Assembly (NCBI RefSeq): GCF_041449215.1
Contig: NZ_JBGNFV010000001.1
Location: forward strand, 248,001 to 312,000
Reading direction: 5' to 3'
Length of the DNA: 64,000 nucleotides
Source of the DNA: Roseivirga sp. BDSF3-8
Lineage (GTDB): Bacteria; Bacteroidota; Bacteroidia; Cytophagales; Cyclobacteriaceae
The position numbers and the translations under genes are program-made. The notes below the pieces were generated by a model, which had not been told where the DNA came from, ran no database searches, and was given only the letters and a program-made list of their open reading frames with translations. Shown piece after piece: positions 24,953 through 33,637 of this stretch (within the stretch, counting starts at the first letter, position 1; each line of letters opens with the position of its first letter).

Positions 24953-25538
24953 AATAAATTACCCCCACCAAAGGAGGGGGTTTTCAATGGTTATTACCCC
25001 CAAAGGGGGATAGTCAGTTATCGAATAGCGGGATATCTATATCCCCATCCTCTTTCTTATCTTCCTTCTCCTGATACTTAACATACCGCTTTATCTTTTC
25101 TTCATCTATGCCTACCGTACTTACAAAATAGCCTCGTGACCAAAAATGATTGCCCCAATAGGGTTTTCTGCGAAGACTCTTGAAGTTCTTAAACATCATG
25201 ATCGCTGTCTTACCCTTGAGAATACCCATGAAGTCTGATACACTAAGTTTCGGAGGTATACTACATACCAAATGAACGTGATCTGGCTGAATGTTCAACT
25301 CTTCTACCTTGACCTCCTTCCATTCACATATCGTCTTTATCTTATTCTCCAACGTATCTGCAACAATATCACGAAGTATACGGTGGCGGTACTTCGGGGT
25401 CCATACTACATGATAGACACAATAGTAAAAGCTATGCGATAGCTTACGATACTTGCTCATTCCACAATATACCCCTACTGGCATAGCCCTCAAACATGAC
25501 CACCGTCTAAGACGGTGGTTTTAATTCGATTAATAAAA
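24953..25538 (-). mobile_element. IS200-like element, copy 2
   Basis: Identical over 586 bp to 20163-20748, with the same end hairpins. It lies immediately upstream of the start codon of precursor h. Confidence 0.88.
25014..25493 (-). CDS. tnpA: IS200-type TnpA transposase, copy 2
   Basis: A 159-residue Y1 transposase identical to copy 1, with the HUH motif in HVHLVCSI and the tyrosine in KRYVKYQ. Its orientation matches the peptide genes. Two identical copies 4.8 kb apart could recombine and delete precursors c-h. Confidence 0.93.
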   Translation of the reverse strand: MRAMPVGVYCGMSKYRKLSHSFYYCVYHVVWTPKYRHRILRDIVADTLENKIKTICEWKEVKVEELNIQPDHVHLVCSIPPKLSVSDFMGILKGKTAIMMFKNFKSLRRKPYWGNHFWSRGYFVSTVGIDEEKIKRYVKYQEKEDKKEDGDIDIPLFDN

Positions 25539-25663
25539 TTTGGGCGATTTGGTAATTATTTATTAAAGAGTGTTTTCTATTAGCTATTAACTGACTTACG
25601 CCATGTAGTATAGATTACAGACAGCTTAAATAATCACTTCACGCCCAAGTATAATCTGCCTTA

Positions 25664-25975
25664 TTAGCACCAAATTAGGCTACCGCTGCATGCAAACCCG
25701 TCATCCTTATACCAGCAATAGCAATCCGGCCATATATGCCAAAACTCATCATACTTATGGCCATTCTTTCTCCAGGATTCAATTTTATGGTCTTGCGGCT
25801 TTCTTTGTGCACAAAAGTCGTAACAACCCCCGCAAGAATAGTTGTATGACTGATTATGGTCATCAGGTGCCCTAGTTTGGGTGGGAGAGCCACACCAATC
25901 AACGGCTTGACCCGATACATCACGAGCCTCTCTGGCGCTTAGCCTTTTTCTTGAAAAGTTTTGAAATTTTTTCAT
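25664..25975 (-). CDS. Secreted peptide precursor i (GSLIWC end)
   Basis: A 103-residue precursor. Leader MKKFQNFSRKRLSAREARDV-SGQ, core DWCGSP...CGGCYDFC...DCYCWY and tail FACSGSLIWC. It is the closest relative of precursor e but keeps the tail. Upstream on the minus strand are TTTG-N15-TAGATTTA (promoter, shared with e) and an AGTAGT motif at 26061-26072. Seven cysteines leave one odd residue unless it pairs between molecules. Confidence 0.77.
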   Translation of the reverse strand: MKKFQNFSRKRLSAREARDVSGQAVDWCGSPTQTRAPDDHNQSYNYSCGGCYDFCAQRKPQDHKIESWRKNGHKYDEFWHIWPDCYCWYKDDGFACSGSLIWC

Positions 25976-26060
25976 AATTTCAGATTTGATTTAATTTACA
26001 TAATAGTAAATCTACCTTCTTCCACTTTTCAAAAAATCAGTAGGTTTACGGAATTAGGAC

Positions 26061-26072
26061 AGTAGTGTTTCT
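26061..26072 (-). promoter_or_regulatory. AGTAGT-type motif upstream of precursor i
   Basis: AGTAGTGTTTCT lies 86 bp before the start of precursor i, in the same orientation as the other copies. Confidence 0.4.
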
Positions 26073-26300
26073 GAATTTTATGTTGATATCAGTAGGATAG
26101 TAGCTTTAAGGAATACCCTGGCGGGATATTTTAGTGAAGTTCTACAGCCAGCTCAGCTACCTATAAGCTGGCTCTCTTACCATCCATCACACTATTCCTC
26201 TCCATCGATGATAAATAAGATACGTACTATGGCTTTAAAAAAGATGAGCCGCCTGATATCAGACAGCTCTTTAAGTAAATTAGAATACCAGTTGTATAGA

Positions 26301-26597
26301 TTAACTGATAACTACAACATTTGTGCTATAATGACAGGTGGCCTTTCTTCTAACATCATGGTGATTCCAGGCCACGTACGTTATGGCACCATAGAATATT
26401 TCCTGTGATCTACACATAGATTTTGCCCAGTCACACCAGCTAGCATATGGTGTAGGGTCCGATGCCCATGTATAATGGTAGGTCGTAGCCGTGTGACTAG
26501 CACTCGAACTCCCTTGACATGTGTGTACACCAAAAATACCACCGCCAACTTCTCTTGCCTGATCTAAAGAAATTTTTTTGTTAAGAAACTTTTTCAT
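26301..26597 (-). CDS. Secreted peptide precursor j
   Basis: A 98-residue precursor with leader MKKFLNKKISLDQAREVGGG, ending in a true Gly-Gly-Gly. The core is rich in Thr, His and aromatic residues with cysteines in HTCQGS, SWCDWAKSMC and ATCHYS. SWCDWAKSMC resembles SWCDLAKAYC of precursor a, so these two share core ancestry, but j lacks the GSLIWC end. Confidence 0.73.
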   Translation of the reverse strand: MKKFLNKKISLDQAREVGGGIFGVHTCQGSSSASHTATTYHYTWASDPTPYASWCDWAKSMCRSQEIFYGAITYVAWNHHDVRRKATCHYSTNVVVIS

Positions 26598-26756
26598 AAT
26601 AAATTATTAAACATAACTAAGTTAAAAACGCATAAAACATATATGTTTTACGGAAAATAATAGCACATGAAGTTTTACAAACCCTCTATACTCTTAAAAT
26701 AGGCCATTATCTAATGACAGAGCAATGAATACATAAAACTCAACAAGCAATAACAC

Positions 26757-27041
26757 TTACCCTACACTGGTACTACAGCTTAACGGTATTAATGAGTAAC
26801 AGTGTACTTTATAGGGCTGGGCAAACTTACTTTCAATCTGCACCACCCATATATGATTACCACCTACGGTCGCACACTTGGCCTCAGCAACATCACACCC
26901 CGGATCAAAATTACCGGCATTCAAAGTGCATTTGTACAGCCCGGCAGTGGTGTGATGGGAACTCGGACATGTTTCAGTACCCCCTCCCAGAATATCTCTG
27001 GCTTCACCAGTGGTCAGTTTTTTGTTCAAAAACTTTTTCAT
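26757..27041 (-). CDS. Secreted peptide precursor k
   Basis: A 94-residue precursor if started at the ATG at 27041 (three more residues from 27050). Leader MKKFLNKKLTTGEARDILGGG ends in Gly-Gly-Gly; the core holds ETCPSS, YKCTL, GCDVAEAKC and HCYSLIPLSC. It is the precursor nearest the secretion genes. An AGTAGTATTACG motif lies 125 bp upstream (27166). Confidence 0.73.
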   Translation of the reverse strand: MKKFLNKKLTTGEARDILGGGTETCPSSHHTTAGLYKCTLNAGNFDPGCDVAEAKCATVGGNHIWVVQIESKFAQPYKVHCYSLIPLSCSTSVG

Positions 27042-27507
27042 AATAGTCAATTAAGTTTGGATTAATTATATCATTAATACAAATATACCGTCAGGATCAA
27101 TGCTGTAAACCCAGCATATATACAGATTACCCTAAGTACAAATACCTAAAAGCACATATTACACCAGTAGTATTACGTATTTTATTACTGCAAATGAACC
27201 CTATGGAAGTAGACTGGGAAGCTTCAGAAAGAACATTTTCAATATAAAAGAGAGGAAAATATTTAGTCAGCGAGCAAAAGTTTATGATAGAACCCCTGAC
27301 TACCTTTGTACTCCAATAGCATCATGTAATTTAGCTAAGAAAGTAAGAGCATAGAGTTAGAGGGTAAGGTGCGAAAATGTTAAGGTCCCTTCTGGTAAGC
27401 AGGAAGGGGAACTATCTATGCTCTGATTAGCAATTGTTCAAGGTGGGAAACCTATGTAGACATATACAAATGAGTACCTTGCTGGGACTTAAGCTATATC
27501 CGGACGC
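27042..27507. other. Intergenic region, motif and weak hairpin, no gene seen
   Basis: It contains the AGTAGT motif at 27166-27177 and a weak stem (CCCTTC/GAAGGG type, 27385-27410) downstream of the HlyD-like gene. No supported coding frame. Confidence 0.5.
27166..27177 (-). promoter_or_regulatory. AGTAGT-type motif upstream of precursor k
   Basis: AGTAGTATTACG lies about 125 bp before the start of precursor k. Confidence 0.4.
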
Positions 27508-28950
27508 TCATAAGAACTGTTCCATGGTACCCCGGAAGTTTTTGAAAAACCTTTCCAGCAACCGTAAGTCTTCAGTTATGATATTAGCGGTACCCGTCAT
27601 CTCCTGTGAAAAGGGCAGTGATTCACCGTATTTAGTCATTAATCCATTGGGCATATCTATTCTCAGCAGGTACTTACCCTCCCTGGAAATATTAGACTTG
27701 GCAGTGACCACCCCATATACATAGCCATATTCCTGAAAGGGAAAGTCCTTGAGCTCAATACGTACCTTTTGGCCTTCCTTAACTTTTCCTGAATTGGCCG
27801 CCGGAAGATAAGAATAGGCAAATAGCTGGTCTGACGAAGGAATAACCACCATAACCTCATCCCCACTTTGAACTTCCTGGTTCTGCGTCCAGAACTTATA
27901 GAAAGAAACATTTCCCTTAATGGGTGCCTTCAGCACATAGTTTTCCTCCCACTGGATCAGTTGAGTGTGAAAGGTAATGGCTGCCTGGCGTATAGCGTCT
28001 TTTAAGGCTACGATCCGCTCTATGGTCTGTTGTTCAAGTTCTACTATCTGTTGCTTAAGAGACTCTATCTGCAATTGCTGGGAAGCAAGGTCATTACTTG
28101 TATTAGCCAGCGTCAGTTTCTCATTGAGGTAATTTTTCTCCGCATTGTCATACTCCTGTTCGGAGATCACACCTTCTTCAAATAATCCCTTATCTGCCAG
28201 GTATTTTTTCTCCGTCAGGGCAAATGTCTGCCTGTTAACAGCAATTTTTTGTTCAATGCTTTCACGAAGTTGCTCCTGTACAAGTATTTGTCTGCGTAGC
28301 TGATCGACCTTTAACTGATTAGCATCCTGTTCAAGGTATAGCCGGTAATCATTATGCGCTTTTTTAAGCCCGGCAAAACTTGCCTGCATAGTGCCCAGTT
28401 CCGGAATACTGTCTGTATAGAAAGGGATAATCTTCTGCTTTTTATTTAGTTGATCCCAAAACTCAAAAAACCATTTTCTTACCGGGCGGATGGCTTCATA
28501 CTCTATGGTGTTTTCCAGGATACCAAGATATTCTCCCTCTACCACGCTCTGATGTTCCTGAACAAACAGGTGGGTTAGTTTACCGCTTTGACGGGCCTTT
28601 ACACTGGTAGGTATGGCTTCTGTGGCAATAGTTACCTCAGTGGCCAGGGTATCGGGGTAACGGACCGCATAAGATGCCGTTAATAAAAGCAGGGTTACGA
28701 TGGCTATCATCATGATGCCGGATCGGATTATCCAGTGAGGCGGGTTGCCCATTACTTCCCGCACCTCATCGGATTTAATGTCTACATCTTCCTCCCGCAT
28801 GACCACCGCGGGGGCTCCCTCGTCATACCCGCTGCGATAGTCATATTCCTCATCACTATGGGGTACAGGTTTTTCCAGTAAATCGGGGTTGGGGCTATTT
28901 GCAGACATCCTGATGTTCTTTAAAGATACACTATTCGCCCCCGGTACCAT
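27508..28950 (-). CDS. HlyD-family periplasmic adaptor of the peptide exporter
   Basis: A 480-residue membrane-fusion protein joining the ABC transporter to the outer-membrane channel. It has a cytosolic N-terminus rich in acidic residues, one membrane helix (about 92-112), a biotinyl-lipoyl half motif (KARQSGKLTHLFVQEHQSV), a long coiled-coil section (about 180-330) and the returning half motif with LKAPIKGNVSFYKFW. It starts 34 bp after the VKOR gene in the same direction, so they are one operon. The start at 28950 gives MVPGANSVSLKNIRM; the second ATG (28908) is also possible. Confidence 0.9.
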   Translation of the reverse strand: MVPGANSVSLKNIRMSANSPNPDLLEKPVPHSDEEYDYRSGYDEGAPAVVMREEDVDIKSDEVREVMGNPPHWIIRSGIMMIAIVTLLLLTASYAVRYPDTLATEVTIATEAIPTSVKARQSGKLTHLFVQEHQSVVEGEYLGILENTIEYEAIRPVRKWFFEFWDQLNKKQKIIPFYTDSIPELGTMQASFAGLKKAHNDYRLYLEQDANQLKVDQLRRQILVQEQLRESIEQKIAVNRQTFALTEKKYLADKGLFEEGVISEQEYDNAEKNYLNEKLTLANTSNDLASQQLQIESLKQQIVELEQQTIERIVALKDAIRQAAITFHTQLIQWEENYVLKAPIKGNVSFYKFWTQNQEVQSGDEVMVVIPSSDQLFAYSYLPAANSGKVKEGQKVRIELKDFPFQEYGYVYGVVTAKSNISREGKYLLRIDMPNGLMTKYGESLPFSQEMTGTANIITEDLRLLERFFKNFRGTMEQFL

Positions 28951-28984
28951 TACCTGGTCCGGGAGCGCTGTTTAATACATTGAG

Positions 28985-30949
28985 TTATACTGGCTGAATG
29001 ACCGGCATATTCTGTCCTTGTTCTTCCCGGGCAGCTTTAGCTTCCATCTCTTCTTCCATGGCGCGGATATAGTATTTCAGATCCGGCACATAAGTAAGAC
29101 CATTTTTAAGCTCCTGATCATTGACAAACACTGTTGGGGTTCCATTTATACCTGATTCAGAGGCCCACTCCCGGGTATCTCTGAGGGCAGGCTTCATTTG
29201 ATCCAGCAGCTCCCGGGACACAGGATACTTTTTACACCACTCATCTATGGCCTGGTTAGATTTATCTTCGGCATTGTACCATTCGGACATCGCCGTATGC
29301 AGCGTATCTGTTTTACCCAGGTAAGCCAATGCATGCAGAGTGAGAGCAATGGAATTTAGCTTCTCATTAGCTGCGACATTTTCTTTTATTTTCTTCTCCC
29401 AGACTTCACGGGTGTCTCCTCCATACCATTCTTTCAGTTTCTGCTTTTGAATATCATCCTGTGCCTGATCAAACTCTGACTGAATTCTCTCCAGCTCCTG
29501 CTCTATACTTTCTCTGGGGCTGCCCTGGGCACTAAAACGGAAGACTACGCGAACACCATCTGCAAACTCATCCAGAAGCTGATCGATTAGCTGATGAGCC
29601 TTCTGACAGGGGCCGCAAAAGGGGTTAGAGAAAATAGTGACTGAGAACGGAGAGTCGGCATTACCCAGGACCACATCGTTTGGCAGTCTTTTCTCTTCCA
29701 GCTTTCGCCCTTTGTCCAGTACATCTTTAATAATGGCAGGATTTCTTTTATAAATATTGAGCTGCCTGCGAAATTCTTTCAGTTGCTTTTCTTTGCCAAG
29801 CTCTGACCTGAAAACCATCCAGATCATTACCGGTAATAAGAAACCCTGGGCCACTACAGCCAATGCATAACCATTAAACGTGCCTGCACCTTCTGTCCAT
29901 ATGAGTGCTCCGGCGGCAAACTCTATCCATAGAACCACCTGAACGGCCACACATAGTTTACACCACTGGGCATGTTTTTTCTGGTAATAGATAGAGAACA
30001 CCGTATAGGGTAGTGCTAGGAAGTTAAGGCCAATCAACACATAAGATACGCTGGTCATTACGCTGGAAAACAAACCAATAGCAATAGACAGCAGGCCTCC
30101 CAGGAAGTAAAAGGCACCTAGCTCTGACATGCTGAGCCATCCGAAAAGGGTAGCCGCTTCTGATTCTAAAATACCCTCCCCGCAACTGCTGGGCTTTTGC
30201 TGAGGTGTAGTCTGGCCGGATCCTATATTACAGACTTTATTTACCAGTGAGTTATCCTTGTCTACTAACTGGATCAGTAACAGTATGCATATGGTAGACC
30301 CTATTAGCTTGGTCGCTAAAAGAGGCAGCCAGGTAACAAGACTTGCCTGGGTACTTATTCCCGTAAAAACCAAGGCTAGTATAATCAGGCCAGCAATTGA
30401 TAGTACAGCCGGCAGCTTCAGTTTGTGTAATTTTTCGTTTAGGGCATTTTGCTTATAATCTGGATCACCTGACTCGGGTTTCTTTTCTACCAGTAACATG
30501 ATGCCAGTCCATTTTTTCAGGAAAACGTCCCTCTCTTCAGTGACCCAGCCACTATTGGTATCAAGGTATGTGGCCTGGGTGTCGTCCATGTCAGACACCA
30601 TGACAAAGCGGGGTGTTTCTACTTCATCATCCAGGCCACAGGCAGGTCCTTCCTGCTGTTCGGCCTCCATCTCTTCAGGTGTCTTTGGAAGTGGACGCAG
30701 GTGGGCTATGACGGGAAAGGTAACATCCACGAGGTCTTCGGCGTCCAGGCGCACCGCCAGGTTTTCAATACGCCAGTCATTTAATCCGTCGGAAAGAGAA
30801 GCCAGACTGGGATAATCCGGGTTTTCTTTCAGGACATCCTCCACAGTTTGATCAGTGACCTTTACATTCAGCGCGCGTAGCAGGTTTTGCATCACTGCCA
30901 CGCTATTATGATCCTTATCTTTTTGCTTTATCCATCGCCGGGTACTCAT
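28985..30949 (-). CDS. VKOR-thioredoxin fusion with a dead C39-like N-terminus
   Basis: A 654-residue disulfide-forming protein. Residues about 20-155 resemble a C39 peptidase fold (PSLASLSDGL, FPVIAHL, a TYLDTNSGW turn) but lack the catalytic Cys and His. Five or so membrane helices (about 180-380) follow with VKOR cysteines Cys240, Cys256 and the WCKLC pair Cys330/Cys333. The C-terminal DsbA-like thioredoxin domain has FCGPC (445/448) and GTPTVFV with the cis-proline. It would oxidise cysteines in the exported peptides. The dead C39 part may bind their leaders (inference). AGTAGT palindromes lie 76-120 bp upstream. Confidence 0.88.
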   Translation of the reverse strand: MSTRRWIKQKDKDHNSVAVMQNLLRALNVKVTDQTVEDVLKENPDYPSLASLSDGLNDWRIENLAVRLDAEDLVDVTFPVIAHLRPLPKTPEEMEAEQQEGPACGLDDEVETPRFVMVSDMDDTQATYLDTNSGWVTEERDVFLKKWTGIMLLVEKKPESGDPDYKQNALNEKLHKLKLPAVLSIAGLIILALVFTGISTQASLVTWLPLLATKLIGSTICILLLIQLVDKDNSLVNKVCNIGSGQTTPQQKPSSCGEGILESEAATLFGWLSMSELGAFYFLGGLLSIAIGLFSSVMTSVSYVLIGLNFLALPYTVFSIYYQKKHAQWCKLCVAVQVVLWIEFAAGALIWTEGAGTFNGYALAVVAQGFLLPVMIWMVFRSELGKEKQLKEFRRQLNIYKRNPAIIKDVLDKGRKLEEKRLPNDVVLGNADSPFSVTIFSNPFCGPCQKAHQLIDQLLDEFADGVRVVFRFSAQGSPRESIEQELERIQSEFDQAQDDIQKQKLKEWYGGDTREVWEKKIKENVAANEKLNSIALTLHALAYLGKTDTLHTAMSEWYNAEDKSNQAIDEWCKKYPVSRELLDQMKPALRDTREWASESGINGTPTVFVNDQELKNGLTYVPDLKYYIRAMEEEMEAKAAREEQGQNMPVIQPV

Positions 30950-31024
30950 ATGGCATATATTTTAGTGTTACATTCATCAATGGCATGACACAAACATCAT
31001 ATATATGATACACTTTTTGTACTG

Positions 31025-31068
31025 GTAGTAATACGCTAATTACCCTGATGGCTTAGGGTAGTACTACT
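31025..31068 (-). promoter_or_regulatory. Two AGTAGT-type palindromes upstream of the VKOR gene
   Basis: GTAGTAATACGC at 31025-31036 and a perfect palindrome GTAGTACTAC at 31058-31067 lie 76 and 109 bp before the VKOR start. These are the best-formed copies of the motif in the island. Confidence 0.45.
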
Positions 31069-31273
31069 GTTTTTTACATAAGAATAATATGAGCCAGTAT
31101 GAAGCAACAGAGGAGAGGTAAAAATGCCGCTTTAGCCTTACTTACCTACGGCTGCTACTATCTGATCGCGGATGTTAATGGCAGAGAATATTCTGCAACT
31201 ATTTTCGGTCTGATATCTTCAAACCGAAACCTTCATCCTGAGACGCTTAACCTGATACCCACAAAAACCAAAT

Positions 31274-31300
31274 GCCCCTGTTTTTCAGTAAAACAGGGGC
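31274..31300. terminator. Strong hairpin downstream of the C39-ABC transporter gene
   Basis: A perfect 11-bp stem (GCCCCTGTTTT with AAAACAGGGGC) and a 5-nt loop lie 104 bp past the transporter stop. It probably separates the TolC-transporter transcript from the VKOR-HlyD unit. The rest of the 450-bp gap (30950-31403) holds the VKOR promoter region and no convincing gene. Confidence 0.7.
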
Positions 31301-31403
31301 AAGCATGCAATAAGCCTATCGACAGGGTTAATAATATTTCCGATAAGTGATCACCATAGCTATACACAAACACAGGCTATGTACGTATGTGGATCACCTA
31401 CAA

Positions 31404-33611
31404 TCAGGTTGCTAGCTCTAGCTGGTTCTTTACCAGATCAAAGTAAAGGCCCCTTTTAGCAGTAAGTTCTTCATGGGTCCCTTGTTCTGCAATCCGGCCT
31501 TTCTGCAATACCACTATATTATCCGCATGGCGAACGGTACTGAGCCTGTGGGCAATGATGACAGCCGTTCTGTTCCGGTTAAAGCGCGCAATCTTTTCAG
31601 TAATTTCGCGCTCGTTATTAGCATCCAGCGAACTGCTGGCTTCATCGAAGAATATGTATTCAGGGTTTTTATAAACTGCCCTTGCAATACGCAGGCGTTG
31701 TTTCTGCCCTGTGCTCAGGTCTTTGCCTTCGGCCCCGATTTTGGTATTATAGTTAAGGGGCATGTTTTCAATAAACATCCGGGCATTAGCCGTATCAGCA
31801 GCATCCATCAAGCGTTTTACGTCCGGGTTTTCATCAGCAATGGCAATATTTCGTGCTATGGTATCCGAAAATATGTGACCTTCCTGCAGTACGGCTCCGC
31901 AACGCTTCCGCCATTCCCGGGCATTCAGGTGTTGCAGGTTTGTATTTCCCAGTAGTATCTCACCCTTCTCCGGTTCATAAAACCGTAATAATAGCTTCAT
32001 AAGGGTAGTCTTACCACTTCCGCTTTCGCCCACTATCGCAGTGGTCTTGCCATAAGGAATGGTCATGCTCAGATTATCCAATACCCATAAGCCTGTGGGA
32101 TCTCCATAGCGAAAGCTCAGGTTTTTTACCTCAATACCCTGATTTTCAGGAATCGTGAAAGATGAATTTTCCATACTATCCGCATCTTCATCTTTTCTGT
32201 TATGAATTTCTCCCAGACGCTCCAGGCTTATTTTTGCATCCTGGGCCTGCTGTATAAAGCCGACAAATTGATTGATAGGCCCATCCAACTGACCAAGTAT
32301 CTGCGTGGCGGCCATCATCATACCTAAGGTCATATTGCCTTCAATCACTTCCTTGGCAGCCCAAAATGAGATGACAATGGTTTTCAGGTGACTGATGAAA
32401 GAGCTGCCGGTGCCTTGAAATTGCTCCAGAATCAAGCTTTTAATGCTTAGCTTAAACAACCGTATCTGCACCCTCTCCCACTCCCAGCGCCGTTGTTTTT
32501 CACAGGTATGCAGCTTAATTTCCTGCATGCCCTGTATGAGCCCCACAGTGGCATTCTGATTGTTAGCAGATTCACCAAAGTTCTTATAGTCCAGCTCTTT
32601 ACGCTTCTTTAAAAAGGCTATTACCCACAGGAAATACAACACACTGGAGATAACGAAAATACCATACATTTCTATGCTGTAGGTAAACATCACAAAGCTG
32701 TACACCACCAGGTTTAATAGCGAAAAGACAATAGAGAGAGACTGGGAGGTAAGGAAAGATTCTATACGTGAGTGGTCCCCCATTCGCTGCATGATATCTC
32801 CTAAATTCTTCGCATCAAAAAAGCCTAGCGGAAGCTTCATTAGCTTTACCAGAAAGTCCGATAAAACAGAGATATTAATGCGGGTGCTCATATGCAGCAT
32901 TACCCAACTCCTTATAAGCTCTATGGTGGTAGTACCCAGAAACATCATCACCTGGGCTATCAGTACCACATATACGAAGTTCATGTCATTATTTTGAATA
33001 CCCTGGTCTACCATCGCCTGGGTCAGAAAGGGTGTTATGAGGGAAAAAATACTCCCCAGCCCAAGCCCTATGGCCAGTTGTAGTATGAGCTTCCAATGAG
33101 GAATGATATATTTCAGGTAAAATTTGAGGTTGACACCTTCCTCCTCCTCTTCCACCTCAAAGGTGTAGAACTTAGGGGTAGTTTCGAACAATAAGGCTAT
33201 CCCCTCATCCTCTCCGTCCGTTCTGGCACTACACCAGGATTTACGAAAGGCCTCTTTGTCCAGCACCCCTCTTTCTCCGTTGGGGTCAGAGATATAGAAC
33301 TTACCGTTTTTAATTTTATATACTACCACATAATGGTTCTGATTCCAGTGCGCAATGAAAGGCGTAGGCTTTTCCGCCTCCATCATCTCTATGGAGCACT
33401 TCACCATCATGGTTCGGAACCCCAGTGTATCGGCTGAGTCACTCAAGTTCAGCAGGTTGGCCCCCTGGCTTCCACGATACACAAGCTTGCGAATGGCAGG
33501 TCCGGAGAGGTCTTTGCCATAGTGTTTTGCCACCATTCGCAAACACGTAGGTCCACAATCATTTGAATCTGCCTGCTTATAATTCGGGAATTTTTTTAGT
33601 CTTCCAAACAT
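31404..33611 (-). CDS. Peptidase-containing ABC transporter (C39-MSD-NBD)
   Basis: A 735-residue bacteriocin-type exporter that cuts the leader and pumps out the peptide. The C39 peptidase is intact: Cys19 in SNDCGPTCL, His93 in WNQNHYVVVY, Asp109 in YISDPNG. Six membrane helices (about 170-440) follow. The ATPase has Walker A VGESGSGKTTL, signature LSTGQKQRLRIAR, Walker B YIFFDEASSSLD and the H-loop in IIAHRLSTV. It lies 26 bp after the TolC-like gene in the same direction. All catalytic residues are present. Confidence 0.96.
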   Translation of the reverse strand: MFGRLKKFPNYKQADSNDCGPTCLRMVAKHYGKDLSGPAIRKLVYRGSQGANLLNLSDSADTLGFRTMMVKCSIEMMEAEKPTPFIAHWNQNHYVVVYKIKNGKFYISDPNGERGVLDKEAFRKSWCSARTDGEDEGIALLFETTPKFYTFEVEEEEEGVNLKFYLKYIIPHWKLILQLAIGLGLGSIFSLITPFLTQAMVDQGIQNNDMNFVYVVLIAQVMMFLGTTTIELIRSWVMLHMSTRINISVLSDFLVKLMKLPLGFFDAKNLGDIMQRMGDHSRIESFLTSQSLSIVFSLLNLVVYSFVMFTYSIEMYGIFVISSVLYFLWVIAFLKKRKELDYKNFGESANNQNATVGLIQGMQEIKLHTCEKQRRWEWERVQIRLFKLSIKSLILEQFQGTGSSFISHLKTIVISFWAAKEVIEGNMTLGMMMAATQILGQLDGPINQFVGFIQQAQDAKISLERLGEIHNRKDEDADSMENSSFTIPENQGIEVKNLSFRYGDPTGLWVLDNLSMTIPYGKTTAIVGESGSGKTTLMKLLLRFYEPEKGEILLGNTNLQHLNAREWRKRCGAVLQEGHIFSDTIARNIAIADENPDVKRLMDAADTANARMFIENMPLNYNTKIGAEGKDLSTGQKQRLRIARAVYKNPEYIFFDEASSSLDANNEREITEKIARFNRNRTAVIIAHRLSTVRHADNIVVLQKGRIAEQGTHEELTAKRGLYFDLVKNQLELAT

Positions 33612-33637
33612 TGTCCTGTCGTTAAGTTAAAGTGGCC

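Noticed and set aside
31099-31350. 83-residue plus-strand open frame
   Set aside because: It covers the terminator hairpin at 31274-31300 and shows no domain or similarity to neighbours.
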